DNA of 21,383 nt, from assembly GCA_026770585.1 (NCBI GenBank), contig MU646358.1, positions 978,236 to 999,618 of the forward strand, given 5' to 3'. A program made the position numbers and the translations under genes. Below, piece after piece: positions 10,619-13,600 of the stretch; position 1 is the first letter of the stretch, and every line of letters starts with the position of its first letter. A model generated the notes under the pieces. It saw only the letters and a program-made list of their open reading frames with translations. It searched no databases and had not been told where the DNA came from. Source of the DNA: Baffinella frigidus. Its lineage: Eukaryota; Cryptophyceae; Cryptomonadales; Baffinellaceae.

Positions 10619-13600
10619 TCCTAGGACTGCATCTCTTCTGGGAGTCCCTCTCAGGACCCACCACAGTGTACAACCGTGAAGCCGGCTGGGGCAATCTCCC
10701 ACACTCATCTCATCAATAAGTATATGAATATGCTGTTAAAATCAGTCATAAAACTGTTCCTTTCCCACTCGAGAATACTTGAGGGGCCTATTTACATGTG
10801 GGGTTGTAAAACTTTGTACCAGGATAGGGTGTTTCAACCTCGTAACTGGCTTATCCAGAGCTTCAGTGGCTCCAAGGGCAATGAAATTTACTACACAAAT
10901 GCTACATATAAAATTTTCTTGGTTTTTAATAGGCCCCGCTTCCATTCTCGTGTGGTCCCCTGAATAGTGAACATGGAAAATAAGGCGGCTGAGACACACC
11001 CGCCGTCTCTCTTTCGAAGGCTGGCTGCTGAGGCACGCTTGCATTCTCCCCATGAAGGCGGCTGATGCCACTTAGCAACGTTCGAGGTCCTTTTCGTCTT
11101 GAAATCAAGGCGAAATTCCGGTTGGAATCCAGGTTAATGGATAACATTCTAGTACATATGGTTTAGATGGACTGTATCCGTGAAGCCCCCTATGGCTGCT
11201 AAGTGGCGCGCCCGGCCCAAATCCTCTGCACGTGTGCCCCCGTTTGCAATTGCTTAAAACACTCGCATTCACCCATTTTCGTGCAGGCATCGGGGCGTGA
11301 AAGTGAACATAGTATTCCTTTCCGCCCAGGGCTTCGCACTCATTATCGCCATCTATCCACACCCCATAGGGAATCCCTAGGTCCCTAGGGATTTGCTACC
11401 GTACGGTCCTATGGACCGAACAATACGTTCCGAGACCCGGATTTGATCCGCTTCGGGGTTTGCTGGTGGCAGGTATCGGGACGTTACAACATCTTCTATG
11501 GGTTGGAACACGCAAGGCAGTCACGACCGACCGTCTGGCTTCGGCGTCCGCGTGACCGGTCACGTGGGCGTTCACGAGCCTGCCGGCGGGGCTGTTCCAC
11601 GGGGCTGTTCCTGTTCCTGCCTTGCGTGTTCCAACCCATAGAAGATGTTTGCTGGTGTCAGGTATCGCGACGTCAAAGTGAAGGTAGTCTTCCCCTGAGG
11701 AAGACCCCTATTCGGTCGGCTCACACACAATTAACCACGATCCTGAAGAAGCTTCCGGGGGGTCAGAAGCATATCCCATAACATGGTATCCCTTAAGTGG
11801 CGAGTAGGCTCATACGCCCTACGGTAGGGTCCTAGGACCTGCCTAGGACCTCTTACGGGTCAAATTTGACCCGCTCGCCACTTAAGGGATAGCTGAATTA
11901 TGCCTTGTTCCGCGCTTGCGTGCAGGTATCGGGACGTGAAAGTCAACGTGGTGTTCCTCTCAGCCCAGGGCTTTGCCCTCATCGGGGAGGTGGCTCTCTG
12001 CCTCACCCCCCTCGTCGAGTACAAGGTGCCTCACACCCTACACCCTCCACCCTCCACCCTCCACCCTCCACCCTCCACCCTCCACCCTCCACCCTCCACC
12101 CTCCACCCTCCACCCTCCACCCTCCACCCTATACCCTACACCCCACACCATACCCTCTCAGCCTAGTCCACTTTCACCTCGCTTGTCCATTTCAGCTGAG
12201 GCTATCCATGCGAACAGATTCATAAGTCAATTATTGGATTATTGCCCAGGAAACACGCCAAAAATCAGCAATTGATCACGTTTCCGCCCGAAAAAGCAGG
12301 AGAAAACGTGATCATTTCCCACATTTTTTAAAAATGTACTTTTATTCTGTTCGCATGGATAGCCTCGTGTGGTTTGAAGATTTTTTTTGATGCCCATAAA
12401 ATCGCGAAAACCCCTCAGCACTCTGAATTTGGCGCTGTGAGGGCGAATGCGAGCTTTGTGTCTGCGTACTTGGTGCCAGCGGGTGCTAGGAACACGCAAG
12501 GCAGTCACGACCGACCGTCTGGCTTCGGCGCCGTTCACAAGCCGCCATTGAATTTTTTGATGCCCATAAAATCGCCATTGAATTTTTTTGATGCCCATAA
12601 AATCGCGAAAACCCCTCAGCACCCTGAATTTGGCGATGTCCGACATTGTTGAATGGTGCTGAGTTTTTGGCGTGGCGTGTTGCAGGAACGCACGCACGAA
12701 CTCTACGAAATTCTGCGCGAGAAGGCGTTCTTCCGAGAGGTAAGCGATGCCCCCCGTTTCCTTGATGTCAGGGTTAAATAGCCTATACATCAATTATACA
12801 TTCCTTTCCTGGTACAAACCGGCCCGGATTGGTCAACTGGGACTAATAAATAAGAGTGGCTTGGAGCACGCTGCGAGAGACCTTTATTACTACCACCACG
12901 GCCGCGATGTATGCTCCCCCACCGAGGCTGTTTTTGAGCAGAACTTAGAGGTGAGCAGGGGCCGAGAGAGCGTCTGGTGGATTCTGTTAACGAAAGATGT
13001 CTGGGGGTGTTGCGCGCTGTCGCACGTGGAACAGCCCCGCCGGCAGGCTTGTGACCGGCGCCGAAGCCAGACGGTCGGTCGTGACTGCCTTGCGTGTTCC
13101 TAGCACCCGCTGGCACCAAGTACGCAGACACAAAGCTCGCATTCGCCAAGCCTTGTCTTCGTCCATGCTCATGGAGAAACCGATATCTGTTTTTGATTAG
13201 TGCGAGCTCCGGGGACAGGTTCTTCTCAGGACAGTTGTTTCTCGCCAGTCAGGACGCCTGTGGGCAATTACCCTAGACTCATAACCTGCGATTCTAGGGA
13301 AATGAACCACAACACTCTCCGTCTCTAGGGGGGTCCTACATTCCTAGGAATGGGTCTACCGTGGTCCTGATTCGCCAGTAACCCCTGGTGTGAGGACCTA
13401 GTCTAGGACGAGCCTCGGGCCGTTAGACCGTTACAGGGGTACTTCGCTCATCAGAAACCGCCCCCCCCCCAGGACCGAGCCTTGGGCCGTTAGACCGTTA
13501 GATCCATTGAACAGAGGTACCTCGTTCATAAGAAAACGACGCCCCCTAGGACCCTATAGTAGGCCCATGCCTAGGGCCCTGTGGTGGTCCTAGGGGGGGG

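Noticed and set aside
13094-13149. K-Y-A-D-T-K peptide resembling the Y-x-x-x-K motif of short-chain dehydrogenases
   Set aside because: The match is very short and lies in a repeat also present inverted at 12440-12546; no other part of such an enzyme is visible.
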